From the NCBI RefSeq assembly GCF_015686655.1, contig NZ_JADPMP010000006.1, forward strand, positions 124,001-188,000: DNA of 64,000 bases. Direction: 5' to 3'. Source of the DNA: Pontibacter sp. FD36. GTDB taxonomy: Bacteria > Bacteroidota > Bacteroidia > Cytophagales > Hymenobacteraceae. Of the stretch, positions 17,811-27,158 are shown piece by piece (the stretch's first letter is position 1; the number at the start of each line of letters is the position of its first letter). Made by a program: the position numbers and the translations under genes. The notes under the pieces were generated by a model. The model ran no database searches, was not told the DNA's origin, and was given only the letters and a program-made list of their open reading frames with translations.

Positions 17811-18947
17811 ATGAAAAAGTTATCATCAATCCTGTTTTTGTTGTTCGTGTTGGCCATACCTGCCTTAGCGCAGCAGAAGTACAAAGGCCTGCCTGTAATC
17901 AAAGCCAACACCGCCAAAGCCGACTATAAGATTGGCAAGGAGTGGACAAGAGGCACCTGGAGCATTATGCCGGAGCTTTCGCCTGATGTGCTGCTGGTGC
18001 CGGTGCACAACAAGAAAACCTATGTGATGTTCCGCACCGATCTGGACTCTATTTCTTTCCAGATGAAGCCGGGCAAATCGTACCAGTTTTATGTGCAGCT
18101 CAACGAAAAAGACTACGCCCTGACAGAGTTTAAAGGCTACGGCCACGAAACCCTGAAATTCAACAAGGCGCAGGAAGTGTCGGGCTATACCTTCTTGTAC
18201 GAGCAGAATCAAAATAACGAATTTCTGCAGACGCTGCGCAAGCAGTATCAGCTGGATGAGATTGTAGCCGGTGCTAAAAACGACTCTGAAAAGGCCCTGC
18301 GCATTGTAAACTGGGTACACCGCCAGTGGCAGCATGATGGCATGAACGAGCCAAGCAGCCCGGACGCCCTGACCATTCTGGCTGAGGTAAAAGAAGGCAA
18401 GAACTTCCGCTGCGTGGAATATGGTATCGTAACAACTGCAGCCCTAAACGCGATTGGCCTGCCAGCCCGCACCATGGGTTTGAAAATGAAGGAGGTTGAA
18501 ACCATTGAGTATGGAGCCGGTCACGTGGTGCTGGAGGTGTTCTTGCCGGACCTGAAAAAATGGGTGATGCTCGACGGGCAGTTTGATGTGATGCCGGTGC
18601 TCAACAACGTGCCACTCAACGCAGTAGAGTTTCAGCAGGCTATTGCCACTAACTACGAAGCGCTGGAAATCAGAAGCCTGTCAGGCACCTCTAAAAGCAA
18701 ATACGTGAGCTGGGTATACCCTTACCTGTACTACTTTGACGTGAAGTTCGATAACCGCGAAGGTATAGCCCTGCAGCGTGAGAAGATTGACGGAAAGTCT
18801 TCACTAATGCTGGTACCAGCCGGTGCTAACATCCCGAAGGTGTTCCAGGTGAAGTACCCGATGGAATACCTTAAGTACACGCACTCCCTGATTGACCTGT
18901 ACGAAGCGCCCAAAATGGCAAAGCAAGAGATGCTGACAGAAAAGTAA
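17811..18947 (+). CDS. Secreted transglutaminase-like protein
   Basis: About 378 residues from the ATG at 17811; the frame also has a GTG five codons earlier. Signal peptide ends near AIPALAQ (residue 21). Residues 23-109 match the N-terminal module of the DUF4932 protein upstream (TDLDSISF, QFYVQ, ALTEF). The following domain is a transglutaminase/peptidase-like fold: Cys in FRCVEYG, His in AGHVVLEVF and Asp in WVMLDGQFD make a Cys-His-Asp triad. Proteins of this kind act as proteases or cross-linking enzymes; the substrate is unknown. It has its own sigma-54-type promoter and box array, so it is likely co-regulated with the FtsX operon. Confidence 0.83.
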   Translation: MKKLSSILFLLFVLAIPALAQQKYKGLPVIKANTAKADYKIGKEWTRGTWSIMPELSPDVLLVPVHNKKTYVMFRTDLDSISFQMKPGKSYQFYVQLNEKDYALTEFKGYGHETLKFNKAQEVSGYTFLYEQNQNNEFLQTLRKQYQLDEIVAGAKNDSEKALRIVNWVHRQWQHDGMNEPSSPDALTILAEVKEGKNFRCVEYGIVTTAALNAIGLPARTMGLKMKEVETIEYGAGHVVLEVFLPDLKKWVMLDGQFDVMPVLNNVPLNAVEFQQAIATNYEALEIRSLSGTSKSKYVSWVYPYLYYFDVKFDNREGIALQREKIDGKSSLMLVPAGANIPKVFQVKYPMEYLKYTHSLIDLYEAPKMAKQEMLTEK

Positions 18948-19010
18948 AAGGCTGCGCACTCATGAAACCTAGAACCATTTAATTGTGTTCTATACACAGA
19001 AAACAGATAG

Positions 19011-19047
19011 AAGTATGCCGCAAATTACTTACATTTGTGGCATACTT
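19011..19047 (+). terminator. Terminator-like hairpin after the transglutaminase-like gene
   Basis: AAGTATGCCGCAAAT (19011-19025) pairs with ATTTGTGGCATACTT (19033-19047), 15 bp with one wobble and a 7-nt loop. The T-tract after it is weak (CTTCTTG), so it may be a processing or partial termination signal. Confidence 0.6.
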
Positions 19048-19089
19048 CTTGAAGTATACATCGTAGGAATACGACGTTCTTTAACTTAT

Positions 19090-19456
19090 GGGGATGACTG
19101 GAATTGACAGCTTGTGCAGATTGCGTGTAAGCATGTCGGGTGATGAACGTACCACCTGTTAAAAATCCGTTCAAACAATAACTGGCGAATATAACTACGC
19201 CATGGCTGCTTAATCTAGGTATTAAGCACTAGCCATAGTCTCGTGCAGGTTTCGTGAATCTGCTTGCACATACGAGGCTTCGATCCGATTTACTAGTCTG
19301 TGTAAAGGTGTGGTGCACAGGCGAAATAAAGCATCTAAGGAGTGCGCATAAGTTTGACTTATACTTGCAAGCTCCCGACAATTCGAATAAGTCTAAGCAT
19401 GTAGAAGGCCCGTCGATTTCCTTGTCTGGACCAGGGTTCGAATCCCTGCATCTCCA
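19090..19456 (+). ncRNA. ssrA: tmRNA (SsrA)
   Basis: The 5' end GGGGATGACTGG and the 3' end GGGTTCGAATCCC ... CATCTCC form the tRNA-like domain; GGGGATG pairs with CATCTCC with one wobble. The terminal CCA is not encoded (ACA follows). The tag frame starts at GGC 19184 and ends at TAA 19211-19213, giving a tag of (A)GEYNYAMAA, a typical Bacteroidota form ending in AMAA for proteolysis. Total length about 367 nt. It rescues stalled ribosomes with SmpB. The 5' boundary is set from acceptor-stem pairing. Confidence 0.95.
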
Positions 19457-19470
19457 CAACCCTAAGCAGA

Positions 19471-19507
19471 AAGCCCCGCTGGTGATAAACCAGCGGGGCT
19501 TTTTTTG
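19471..19507 (+). terminator. Terminator of ssrA
   Basis: AGCCCCGCTGGT (19472-19483) pairs perfectly with ACCAGCGGGGCT (19489-19500), then seven T. Confidence 0.93.
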
Positions 19508-19899
19508 TTTCCTCTGTACAGGGCATCTCCAGCCTTGTTAGGTGTTTTTCAATACCAATAGGCATTATGCCCTTTTTATCGCTGTTGTTGCTCAGAGTCA
19601 ATGTAAACCGGAACTGCACCGGATAGAATCGCTTGTTACTAAAGCGCAGGTATAGGAGCACGTGTTGGAAGCCCATGAGCCTCCTAACATGGACTTTTAT
19701 GGAGCAGATCTCCAAATGTTCGTTGGAACCTGTTATTTTGGTGCTGCTGTTCATGATACGAATATATGGCCATCTCCCATGATTTTGACCTAAACGATAC
19801 AAGAGAAGGCTCGTCTGATTGGTATAGGCACAGGATGCTTTGATTAGAGCTGATCTGCGTTCCGCGTAATGGGAAATTGCATTAACCGGTTTTTGATTT
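19508..19899. other. Intergenic stretch, no gene supported
   Basis: 392 bp between the tmRNA terminator and the response regulator. A long minus-strand frame runs through it, but it also reads through the tmRNA and its terminator and overlaps the regulator gene, so I do not accept it. It must hold the promoter of the two-component operon; I could not locate it. Confidence 0.5.
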
Positions 19900-20577
19900 A
19901 TGAAAGTATTGTTCTTAGAAGACGAGCCCAAAGTAGTCTCTCTTGTTAAAAGAGGGCTTGAGGGTGAGGGAATTGAATTTGCGGTGGCGATGGATGGCTT
20001 TACGGCTGTAAAGATGGCCGGGCTGAACCAATACGACCTGATCATACTCGATGTAATGGTGCCCGGCATGAGCGGACTGGAGGTTTGTAAAAGCATCCGG
20101 GATGCAGACCCCGATACGCCAATTCTCATTTTATCTGCCTTGGGTTCTACACAGGATATAGTGGCTGGCTTTAACAATCTGGCTGATGACTACATGGTCA
20201 AGCCTTTCAACCTGGCTGAGCTTCGGGCACGCATGCAGAGCCTCGTGAGAAGATCGGGCAGAAGTATGGTGCAGCAGAATGTGATGACCATAGCGGACTT
20301 AAGCGTTAACCTCGACACAATGGAGGTGACCCGCAACAATAAGGTCATTGCGCTTACTGTGCGGGAGTTCAAACTGCTGGAGTACCTGATCAAGAACAAA
20401 CGCAAGGTGCTGCCACGGCTGGACATTCTGGAGCATGTATGGGGTGCTGACTTCGATATGGGCACCAATGTGGTGGATGTGTATATCAACTACCTCCGCA
20501 AGAAGATAGACAAAGACTTTAGCCCGCGCCTGATCCACACGGTGGTAAGCGTAGGCTATGTGATGAGGACGCAGTAG
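19900..20577 (+). CDS. OmpR/PhoB-family response regulator
   Basis: 225 residues: receiver domain with LFLEDEPKV start, phospho-acceptor Asp51 in LIILDVMVPG, and K103 in MVKPF; C-terminal winged helix (about 128-222) with LTVREFKLLEYL and DVYINYLRKKID. Resembles CusR/QseB-type regulators. The kinase gene begins 1 nt after its stop, so the pair is one operon. Targets cannot be read from the window; the genes on each side (tmRNA, urease) offer no clear clue. Confidence 0.92.
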   Translation: MKVLFLEDEPKVVSLVKRGLEGEGIEFAVAMDGFTAVKMAGLNQYDLIILDVMVPGMSGLEVCKSIRDADPDTPILILSALGSTQDIVAGFNNLADDYMVKPFNLAELRARMQSLVRRSGRSMVQQNVMTIADLSVNLDTMEVTRNNKVIALTVREFKLLEYLIKNKRKVLPRLDILEHVWGADFDMGTNVVDVYINYLRKKIDKDFSPRLIHTVVSVGYVMRTQ

Positions 20578-20578
20578 T

Positions 20579-21973
20579 ATGAGATTACAGTATTCGCTGA
20601 TCGTTTTATTTACCGGCCTGATGGCTTTGATATTACTAGGTATAAATCTGGTGATGTATTCCATGTCGTCTGGCTACAGGCAGCATAACTTCTTCCTGAG
20701 TTTGGAGAACAGCTCCACTGTTGTGGCTAGCGCCGTGCTGCAGCAAGAAAAGGCGGAAGATTACTATGCCGTCAAGAACAGTATGTTGCAGCATTTGGCA
20801 GATGAAGAGGAATACATCCTGCGTATTAACAAAGAAAGCGAACAAATTCATTTTCCTGCCTCACTGCCGCTCGATGAGTCATTTTACTGGGAGACTATCC
20901 GTAATGGAAGAGCCCGGCATTATGAAAACGGAGTGCATTATGTCGGGCTGTTTAGAGAAAATGTAACCGGAGAAGAGGACATACTGGTGGTGTCTTCGGC
21001 TCGGGATGTGGAGGGCGATGCTTACCGCAAACGCCTGAAAACGACGCTTGCCATCGCCTTTCTGGCGGCTGTGTTTGTGATGACGCTCACCACCGTGTTC
21101 TTCTCTAAAAGGCTGTTTGGCCCCATGGTCAAGATCATGAAGAAAGTGAACAGTATCAATGCCTTCAACCTGAACGACAGGCTTGAGAAAGAGCATAGTC
21201 TGGACGAAATCAGTGAACTGCAGGATACGCTGAATGATATGCTGCAGCGGATAGAAACAGCTTTTAAAGCACAGCAAGCCTATGTCAGCAACATCTCACA
21301 TTCGCTCCGCACGCCGCTCACTGTTATAGCCGGGGAGGCTGAGATAGCCCTTTCGCGCCTGGAGCAAGGGCACCCGGCTGCCTACTCGCTGCAGATGATT
21401 ATGCAGGAAACCGAAAAGCTCAAGCACATCATCAACACCTTACTGGAATTGGCAAAAGCCGAAGGAAATGGGCAGGACCAAGGCCGGAGTGTGCGCAGGA
21501 TGGATGAAATACTGGAGTCGGTGCAGGAGGTGGTGAGCAAGATGGATGAGCGGTATAAGCTTAAGATGGACTACAGCGAATTTCCGGAAAACGAGGCGAT
21601 GCTGTGTGTAAATTGTAATGAGCAGTTGCTGGTTCTGGCCATCTGTAACATCATTCTGAACGGGTTTAAGTACTCCGATAACCAGGCCGTATACCTGAAA
21701 CTAACCTCAACAGGGCAAAAGATAAGCTTGCAGATAACAGACTCAGGCATCGGTATACCTGCTTCAGATCAGAGTAAAATTTTCAATCCTTACTTCAGGG
21801 GTTCCAACACGGCTAATTACGAAGGTTTTGGCATCGGGCTGCCGCTGGCCATGAAAATCATTGAAACGCACAAAGGCACGATTCGGGTAAGTTCGAAGGT
21901 TGGGAAAGGTACTATCATGGAAGTAGTACTGCCTGCCGCATACGCCGCCCAACACGCTTCCATGCAGGTATAG
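20579..21973 (+). CDS. HAMP-domain sensor histidine kinase
   Basis: 464 residues: TM1 at about 7-28, a periplasmic sensor region of about 125 residues, TM2 at about 155-174, HAMP (about 176-230), HisKA H-box with His241 in SNISHSLRTPL, N-box NIILNGFKYS, and G-boxes DSGIGIP and GFGIGLPLAMKII. The residue after the phospho-accepting His is Ser where most HisKA kinases have Glu or Asp. Pairs with the regulator directly upstream. A terminator follows 71 bp after the stop. Confidence 0.92.
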   Translation: MRLQYSLIVLFTGLMALILLGINLVMYSMSSGYRQHNFFLSLENSSTVVASAVLQQEKAEDYYAVKNSMLQHLADEEEYILRINKESEQIHFPASLPLDESFYWETIRNGRARHYENGVHYVGLFRENVTGEEDILVVSSARDVEGDAYRKRLKTTLAIAFLAAVFVMTLTTVFFSKRLFGPMVKIMKKVNSINAFNLNDRLEKEHSLDEISELQDTLNDMLQRIETAFKAQQAYVSNISHSLRTPLTVIAGEAEIALSRLEQGHPAAYSLQMIMQETEKLKHIINTLLELAKAEGNGQDQGRSVRRMDEILESVQEVVSKMDERYKLKMDYSEFPENEAMLCVNCNEQLLVLAICNIILNGFKYSDNQAVYLKLTSTGQKISLQITDSGIGIPASDQSKIFNPYFRGSNTANYEGFGIGLPLAMKIIETHKGTIRVSSKVGKGTIMEVVLPAAYAAQHASMQV

Positions 21974-22044
21974 CCCGACTGCCTGCGGCCTGCCGAAAGT
22001 ATGTTAAATCATTTTTCCGCATTTATTCCCGGATCATCTACCCG

Positions 22045-22074
22045 AAGCCCTACCAAGCGTAGGGCTTTTATTTT
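22045..22074 (+). terminator. Terminator of the two-component operon
   Basis: AAGCCCTAC (22045-22053) pairs with GTAGGGCTT (22059-22067) across a 5-nt loop, followed by TTATTTT. Confidence 0.88.
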
Positions 22075-22667
22075 GGTTTTATTTCCTGTCTATCTGCCTG
22101 GCTATCGGAATGCCCTGCACGATCTGGTAATCAATAAAACAGGCAGCCCATACTATGTAAAGGGCTGCAAACTCCTTCTTTCTAATTTCATTCTAATCTC
22201 CTTCTTAAATCAGCTTAATAGGTCATGCCTAACTTGGCGATTGAGTATGAGCTAGTTGCCTTACAACCTTTTGATGCTAAGGTAAGTAAAACTTATTTCA
22301 GTGCAGAGCTATATGGTTATAATGATATCGTTGCAGGGTCATTTAGGAGTATTTGATTTTTTTGTTTCAACATGCCTTTTAGCGGTTGCACCTCTCTGTA
22401 CACGAAATGCACCCGGCTGTTACGGAGGCCCCATACTCATTAGCAACGAAAGAGAAGATTACTATCTCCGGTTCATGCTCTGGAGCCAAAAAATCTGTGC
22501 CCGTGCAACAGAGAATAACCCTTAACTCAGCAGCACAATGCCCAAATAGACTTCCAACACATACTAAGTCCCTGCTAATAGCCACGGAAAGGATCGATGG
22601 GCGGCGGGATGGGTTCATTGTTCAGTTTCAGATATTTCTATAGTCAATCTTATTAACACACAGTTAT
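22075..22667. other. Intergenic region before the urease operon
   Basis: About 590 bp. A second hairpin (GCAGCCC 22143-22149 with GGGCTGC 22162-22168) is visible. Several short frames on both strands (up to 85 codons) have no recognisable protein features. The urease promoter should be near the right end, but no strong match was found. Part of it could be a decayed gene. Confidence 0.4.
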
Positions 22668-22973
22668 ATGCACTTAAATCCGATTGAACACGAAAAACTA
22701 TTACTTCACCTCGCAGGTGAACTTGCAGCCAAGCGGCTCAAGCGAGGCGTGAAGCTGAACTACCCGGAGTCCGTTGCCTACATCTGCGGCATTTTGATGG
22801 AAGAGGCCCGTGATGGGAAGAAGACGGTGGCGCAGTTGATGGAAGAGGGCACCAAGCTCCTGAAAAAAGATCAGGTAATGGAAGGTGTGCCCGACATGCT
22901 GCACTATGTGCAGATTGAAGCAACCTTTCCGGATGGTGTAAAATTAGTCACGGTCGACCACCCTATACGCTAA
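22668..22973 (+). CDS. ureA: Urease gamma subunit
   Basis: 101 residues, the normal size for UreA. The sequence shows the family pattern: [65 protein letters not shown] and the closing TVDHPI. Structural subunit of the nickel enzyme that hydrolyses urea to ammonia and carbamate. First gene of the urease operon, 32 bp before ureB. Separate gamma and beta genes, unlike the fused form in Helicobacter. Confidence 0.97.
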   Translation: MHLNPIEHEKLLLHLAGELAAKRLKRGVKLNYPESVAYICGILMEEARDGKKTVAQLMEEGTKLLKKDQVMEGVPDMLHYVQIEATFPDGVKLVTVDHPIR

Positions 22974-23005
22974 AACAGACTAAGAACAATTAAAACATTT
23001 ATACT

Positions 23006-23410
23006 ATGAAACCGGGTGAATATATACTACAGAAGGGTGAGATAAAGGCGAATGACAAGCGCAGGACAGTGCGTGTCACCGTGGCCAACACCGGAGACCG
23101 ACCAATTCAGGTAGGCTCGCACTACCATTTTTTTGAGGCTAACAAAGCGCTCGAGTTTGACAGGGCTGCTGCTTTTGGTATGCGTCTCAACATTCCGGCA
23201 AGTACCGCCGTGCGCTTTGAGCCGGGCGAGAAAAAGGCGGTTTTCCTGGTGGAGTTTGGCGGCAACAAAATCATAAGTGGTTTCAACAACCTGACAGAAG
23301 GAGATGTGACGAAGAAGAACGTGCGGGATGCCGCTATCCAGAAAGCGCAAAAGCAAGGATTTAAAGGGGCAGGAGGCGCTGCGGCTCCAAGCAAAAGAAA
23401 TAGAAAATAA
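23006..23410 (+). CDS. ureB: Urease beta subunit
   Basis: 134 residues. Conserved core: [54 protein letters not shown] segment (here [11 protein letters not shown]), and [15 protein letters not shown]. The C-terminal 30 residues are a basic, Gly/Ala-rich tail ([14 protein letters not shown]) longer than in typical UreB. Structural subunit; 20 bp before ureC. Confidence 0.96.
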   Translation: MKPGEYILQKGEIKANDKRRTVRVTVANTGDRPIQVGSHYHFFEANKALEFDRAAAFGMRLNIPASTAVRFEPGEKKAVFLVEFGGNKIISGFNNLTEGDVTKKNVRDAAIQKAQKQGFKGAGGAAAPSKRNRK

Positions 23411-23430
23411 CATCAATTAATCAGGAAACC

Positions 23431-25266
23431 ATGTCAAATTGGAATAGACGCGAATGGATAAAGGTAGTAGGTCTTTCTACTGCCGGGCTCTCAATGCTTG
23501 GCTTCAACGCACTGGGAAGCGATTCTTCTTCAGTAAAATATGTGGACGGCGAACTATACATTCCGCGGGACCGCTATGCCGCTCTCTTCGGACCTACTAC
23601 CGGTGATAAGGTACGTCTGGCGGATACTGAGCTTTTCATACAGATTGAAAAAGACTTTAACGTATACGGCGACGAAAACAAGTTCGGAGGTGGTAAAACC
23701 GTGCGTGACGGCATGGGGCAGTCTACTTCGGCAGGGCAGGACGAGGTACTTGACCTGGTGCTCCTGAATGCTATTATCATCGACCATTGGGGTATTGTAA
23801 AAGCCGATATCGGGATAAAGAATGGGAAAATAGTAGGTATAGGAAAAGCAGGCAACCCGGATACGCAACAAGGTGTGACGAAAGGCATGATCATTGGCGC
23901 AGCCACTGAAGTACAGTCTTGTGCCGGTAAGATCGTAACGGCAGGCGCCATAGATGCCCACATCCACTTTATTGCGCCGCAGCAGGTAGAGGTGGCACTT
24001 TACAGTGGCGTTACGACCATGATTGGTGGTGGTACAGGTCCTTCTGACGGTACACTCGCTACCACCGTGACGCCAGGCAAGTTCTGGATGGAACGCATGT
24101 TCGAAGCTTCAGAATCAACCCCTATGAACTTTGGTTTCCTGGGCAAGGGCAATACCTCTACCTTCAAAACAGCAGCACAGCCCGTAGAAGCCGGTGCCCT
24201 GGGTCTGAAACTGCACGAAGACTGGGGCACGACGCCATCCACCATCGACATTGCTTTGCAAGTGGCAGACAAATATGACGTGCAGGTAGCTATCCACTCC
24301 GATACGTTGAACGAAGCAGGCTTTCTGGAAGACTCTGTGAGGGCCATCAACGGGAGAGTGATCCATACTTACCACACAGAGGGAGCAGGCGGCGGACACG
24401 CACCGGACATCATCAAGATCGCCATGTACCCTAACGTGCTTCCATCTTCTACCAACCCAACCAAGCCTTATACCATCAATACCGTGGATGAGCACCTGGA
24501 CATGCTGATGTCGGTACACCACCTGGATAAGAGCATTCCGGAAGACGTATCATTTGCCGACTCCCGCATCCGTCCGCAAACCATTGCCGCAGAGGATATC
24601 CTGCAGGACATGGGCGTGTTCAGTATGATGTCGTCTGACAGCCAGGCCATGGGACGTATCGGTGAAACAATACTGCGTACCTGGCAGACAGCCCATAAAA
24701 TGAAAGTGCAGCGTGGTCCATTACAGGAAGATAAGGCCTCTGGGGCGGATAACCTGCGTGTGAAGCGCTACATCTCCAAATACACGATCAACCCGGCTAA
24801 GGCACACGGCGTGGCTGACTATGTAGGCTCGATAGAGGTAGGTAAATACGCCGACCTGGTGTTATGGGACCCAGGTATGTTCGGTGTAAAACCTGAGATT
24901 ATCTTCAAAAACGGTATCGCAGTGGGAGCTCGTATGGGTGACCCGAATGGCTCTATTTCATTGCCACAACCTGTTATCTACCGGCCAATGTGGGGTTACT
25001 ACGGTAAGTCCATCCAGACGAGCGGATTCAACTTCGTGTCGCAGATTTCACTTGACAATGGCAACATAAACAAATTGGGGCTGGGCAAAGGATTTCTACC
25101 TGTAAGAGGCTGCCGCAAAGTCACGAAGAAAGACATGGTGCACAACAATGCCATGCCGAAGATCGAGGTTAATCCGGAAACATACGTGGTAACGGCAAAT
25201 GGCGAGGTGCTCACTTGTGAGCCACTGAAAGTCGTGCCAATGGCACAGCGCTACTTCCTGTTCTAG
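23431..25266 (+). CDS. ureC: Urease alpha (catalytic) subunit with N-terminal twin-arginine-like extension
   Basis: 611 residues. All nickel-site residues are present: H177 and H179 (DAHIHF), the lysine carbamylated in the family at K260 (GLKLHEDWG), H289 (AIHSDTLNE), H315 ([12 protein letters not shown]) and D403 (SSDSQAMGR); the C-terminus PMAQRYFLF is canonical. The usual start corresponds to about residue 41, so about 40 residues are extra. They contain NRREWIK at 5-11, a hydrophobic stretch at about 12-29 and NALGS, resembling a Tat signal peptide. The only nearby ATG alternative (23494) would still leave an extension; a GTG at about 23542 would not. Export is inferred, not known. Confidence 0.96.
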   Translation: MSNWNRREWIKVVGLSTAGLSMLGFNALGSDSSSVKYVDGELYIPRDRYAALFGPTTGDKVRLADTELFIQIEKDFNVYGDENKFGGGKTVRDGMGQSTSAGQDEVLDLVLLNAIIIDHWGIVKADIGIKNGKIVGIGKAGNPDTQQGVTKGMIIGAATEVQSCAGKIVTAGAIDAHIHFIAPQQVEVALYSGVTTMIGGGTGPSDGTLATTVTPGKFWMERMFEASESTPMNFGFLGKGNTSTFKTAAQPVEAGALGLKLHEDWGTTPSTIDIALQVADKYDVQVAIHSDTLNEAGFLEDSVRAINGRVIHTYHTEGAGGGHAPDIIKIAMYPNVLPSSTNPTKPYTINTVDEHLDMLMSVHHLDKSIPEDVSFADSRIRPQTIAAEDILQDMGVFSMMSSDSQAMGRIGETILRTWQTAHKMKVQRGPLQEDKASGADNLRVKRYISKYTINPAKAHGVADYVGSIEVGKYADLVLWDPGMFGVKPEIIFKNGIAVGARMGDPNGSISLPQPVIYRPMWGYYGKSIQTSGFNFVSQISLDNGNINKLGLGKGFLPVRGCRKVTKKDMVHNNAMPKIEVNPETYVVTANGEVLTCEPLKVVPMAQRYFLF

Positions 25267-25280
25267 ATTTTTAATTAAAC

Positions 25281-25315
25281 GTGCTGCCGGGCGGGCTATA
25301 CCTTGCCGGCAGCAC
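25281..25315 (+). other. Intercistronic hairpin between ureC and ureE
   Basis: GTGCTGCCGG (25281-25290) pairs perfectly with CCGGCAGCAC (25306-25315), loop 15 nt. No T-run follows, so it is not a clear terminator. It begins 15 nt after the ureC stop and ends 11 nt before the ureE start, a position suited to protecting or cleaving the ureABC message or tuning accessory gene expression. Confidence 0.6.
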
Positions 25316-25326
25316 CTAAACACCCT

Positions 25327-25806
25327 ATGCTGTTAGTAGAGAAGGTAATCGGCAATTTATCAGACACCAATACAGGTAACCTTTCGATTGATTTTCTGGA
25401 CCTGGATTGGTTTGATACTGGCAAAACCACTTTGCGAAAGCGAACAAGGGCGGGGCAGGAGATAGGTATACGCAAAGACTCGACGCCACTGGAGGACGGT
25501 GACATCCTGCATATGGACGGGGAGCGGGCCATCGCCATCAACATACTTCCCTGCGAGTGCATCGTGTTCAAGCCCGACAGCTTTAAGGACATGGGCACCA
25601 TTTGCTTCGAGATTGGGAACAAGCACATTCCCATTTTTATCAACGAAGCGGCCGAGGTGCTGGTGGAGTTTGAGAACCCGCTGTACAGACTTTTGGAACG
25701 CTCTGGCTACGAGCCACGGCGGGAAGTACGCAAGCTCCTGAAAACACATGCGCTACGCGTGCGGCGGCATGGGAATAATTTTACCAGAAAAATAACCATT
25801 AAATAA
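25327..25806 (+). CDS. ureE: Urease accessory nickel chaperone UreE (first copy)
   Basis: 159 residues from the ATG at 25327; the longer frame uses a TTG inside the upstream hairpin. Shows the UreE peptide-binding N-domain (about 1-75, with KRTRAGQEIGI and LEDGDIL) and the C-domain with the metal-binding His in IGNKHIPIFI. The histidine-rich tail of Klebsiella UreE is absent; the tail is basic (RVRRHGNNFTRK). Delivers nickel to UreG/UreD. A paralogue lies at 29246. Confidence 0.93.
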   Translation: MLLVEKVIGNLSDTNTGNLSIDFLDLDWFDTGKTTLRKRTRAGQEIGIRKDSTPLEDGDILHMDGERAIAINILPCECIVFKPDSFKDMGTICFEIGNKHIPIFINEAAEVLVEFENPLYRLLERSGYEPRREVRKLLKTHALRVRRHGNNFTRKITIK

Positions 25807-25816
25807 AGGGACAGCT

Positions 25817-26503
25817 ATGCAGCCACTCTTAACCCTCCTGCAGATCAACGACTCCATGTTTCCGATCGGAAGCTTCACGCATTCCTACGGTTTGGAATCT
25901 TATGTGAGTAAAGGCATTGTGAAAGACACGCCATCGGCCAGGGTATATGCCAACAACATGCTGCGTCACAGCATCTACTACAACGACGCCGCCTTTTTGC
26001 AAAAAGCCTGGGCATTGCTGGAGGCGAAGAAATCGGTGCGGGAGTTTCAGAAGCTGGACGAGATGATCACAGCCCTGAAGGCACCTGCCGAGATACGGGA
26101 TGCCAGCAAAAAACTGGCGATCCGTTTTCTGAAGCTGACGCAGGCGCTGCACCCCGTTAAAAGATGCAGTAACTACCTGGCCAAAATTCAGGAGGGCCAG
26201 CTGCACGGGCACTATGCCGTGGCCTTTGCCATGTATGCGCATGCAAGCGGCATCACCTTAAAAGACGCCTTGCTGGCTTTTTACTATAACTCGCTCAACG
26301 GCATTGTAACCAACTGCGCCAAACTGGTGCCCATTGGGCAGGGCGATGCGCAGAAGATCCTTTTCGACTTGCAGGCTACTATTAAAGAACTGGTGGACGA
26401 GCAGGAAAACATGGAGGAGGAGATGGTCGGGCTATGCTGTATTGGGCAGGAAATACGGTGCATGCAGCACGAGAAACAATACTCAAGACTATACATATCA
26501 TAA
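25817..26503 (+). CDS. ureF: Urease accessory protein UreF
   Basis: 228 residues, normal length. Conserved [20 protein letters not shown] near the N-terminus, the [24 protein letters not shown] segment, and the C-terminal conserved tail region. Acts with UreD and UreG as the complex that opens apo-urease for nickel insertion. Begins 10 bp after ureE. Confidence 0.95.
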   Translation: MQPLLTLLQINDSMFPIGSFTHSYGLESYVSKGIVKDTPSARVYANNMLRHSIYYNDAAFLQKAWALLEAKKSVREFQKLDEMITALKAPAEIRDASKKLAIRFLKLTQALHPVKRCSNYLAKIQEGQLHGHYAVAFAMYAHASGITLKDALLAFYYNSLNGIVTNCAKLVPIGQGDAQKILFDLQATIKELVDEQENMEEEMVGLCCIGQEIRCMQHEKQYSRLYIS

Positions 26504-26531
26504 AGCAAATCATCACCTAACCAGATACTTT

Positions 26532-27158
26532 ATGTCAAAAAAACATGTGAGAATAGGGGTAGCTGGTCCTGTAGGATCAGGAAAGACGGCTTTGATCGAA
26601 AGGCTGACCCGCAAGATGAGTGAAGAGTACAGCATCTGTGTCGTGACCAACGATGTGTACACCCGCGAAGATGCTGATTTTATGATAAAGAACTCGAAAC
26701 TCCCCGCCGACCGAATTATCGGGGTGGAAACGGGCGGCTGTCCGCATACCGCCATACGTGAAGACGCTTCTATGAACATTGAGGCTGTGGAAGAACTGGT
26801 GGAACGACACCCCGACACAGAAATCGTGTTTATAGAGAGCGGCGGTGATAATCTATCTGCCACCTTCAGCCCCGATCTGGCCGATGTAAACATCTTTGTG
26901 ATCGATGTGGCCGAAGGCGACAAGATGCCGCGCAAGGGAGGCCCTGGCATTACCAAGTCCGATTTGCTGATCATCAACAAAACGGACCTTGCCCCCTACG
27001 TGCACGCCGACCTGGATATGATGGACCGCGACTCGAAGAGAATGCGCGGCGAACGACCTTTCATCTTCACAAACCTGATGAAGCTGGAAGGCCTCGATGA
27101 GGTGATTAACTGGATCAAGACGTATGCTTTACTAGAAAAAACGGAGGCGCATGCTTAG
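26532..27158 (+). CDS. ureG: Urease accessory GTPase UreG
   Basis: 208 residues from the ATG at 26532; a longer frame opens inside ureF but the [19 protein letters not shown] start matches UreG. P-loop [10 protein letters not shown] at about 11-20, CPH-type nickel motif in [41 protein letters not shown] and the NKTD guanine motif. Supplies GTP hydrolysis for nickel insertion. Its end overlaps the ureD start by 8 nt. Confidence 0.97.
   Translation: MSKKHVRIGVAGPVGSGKTALIERLTRKMSEEYSICVVTNDVYTREDADFMIKNSKLPADRIIGVETGGCPHTAIREDASMNIEAVEELVERHPDTEIVFIESGGDNLSATFSPDLADVNIFVIDVAEGDKMPRKGGPGITKSDLLIINKTDLAPYVHADLDMMDRDSKRMRGERPFIFTNLMKLEGLDEVINWIKTYALLEKTEAHA

Noticed and set aside
19229..19459. 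Minus-strand frame across the tmRNA with RCRDSNPGPDKEID-like sequence
   Set aside because: It is the translated complement of the tmRNA tRNA-like domain, a well-known false protein pattern.
19359..20177. 272-codon minus-strand frame
   Set aside because: It reads through the tmRNA 3' end and its terminator and overlaps the response regulator in antisense; no domain is recognisable.
20832..20848. Partial box match ending GAAAGCGAACA in the histidine kinase gene
   Set aside because: Only the right half matches and it is inside coding sequence, explained by the encoded KESEQ.
22001..22643. Short plus- and minus-strand frames before ureA
   Set aside because: Up to 85 codons, overlapping each other on both strands, with no signal peptide, domain or codon pattern to support any one of them.
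25431..25447. Match to the TGTnnCGnAAGCGnACA box (ending GCGAAAGCGAACA)
   Set aside because: It lies inside ureE coding sequence, is single, lacks the 34-bp partner and has no sigma-54-like element downstream.
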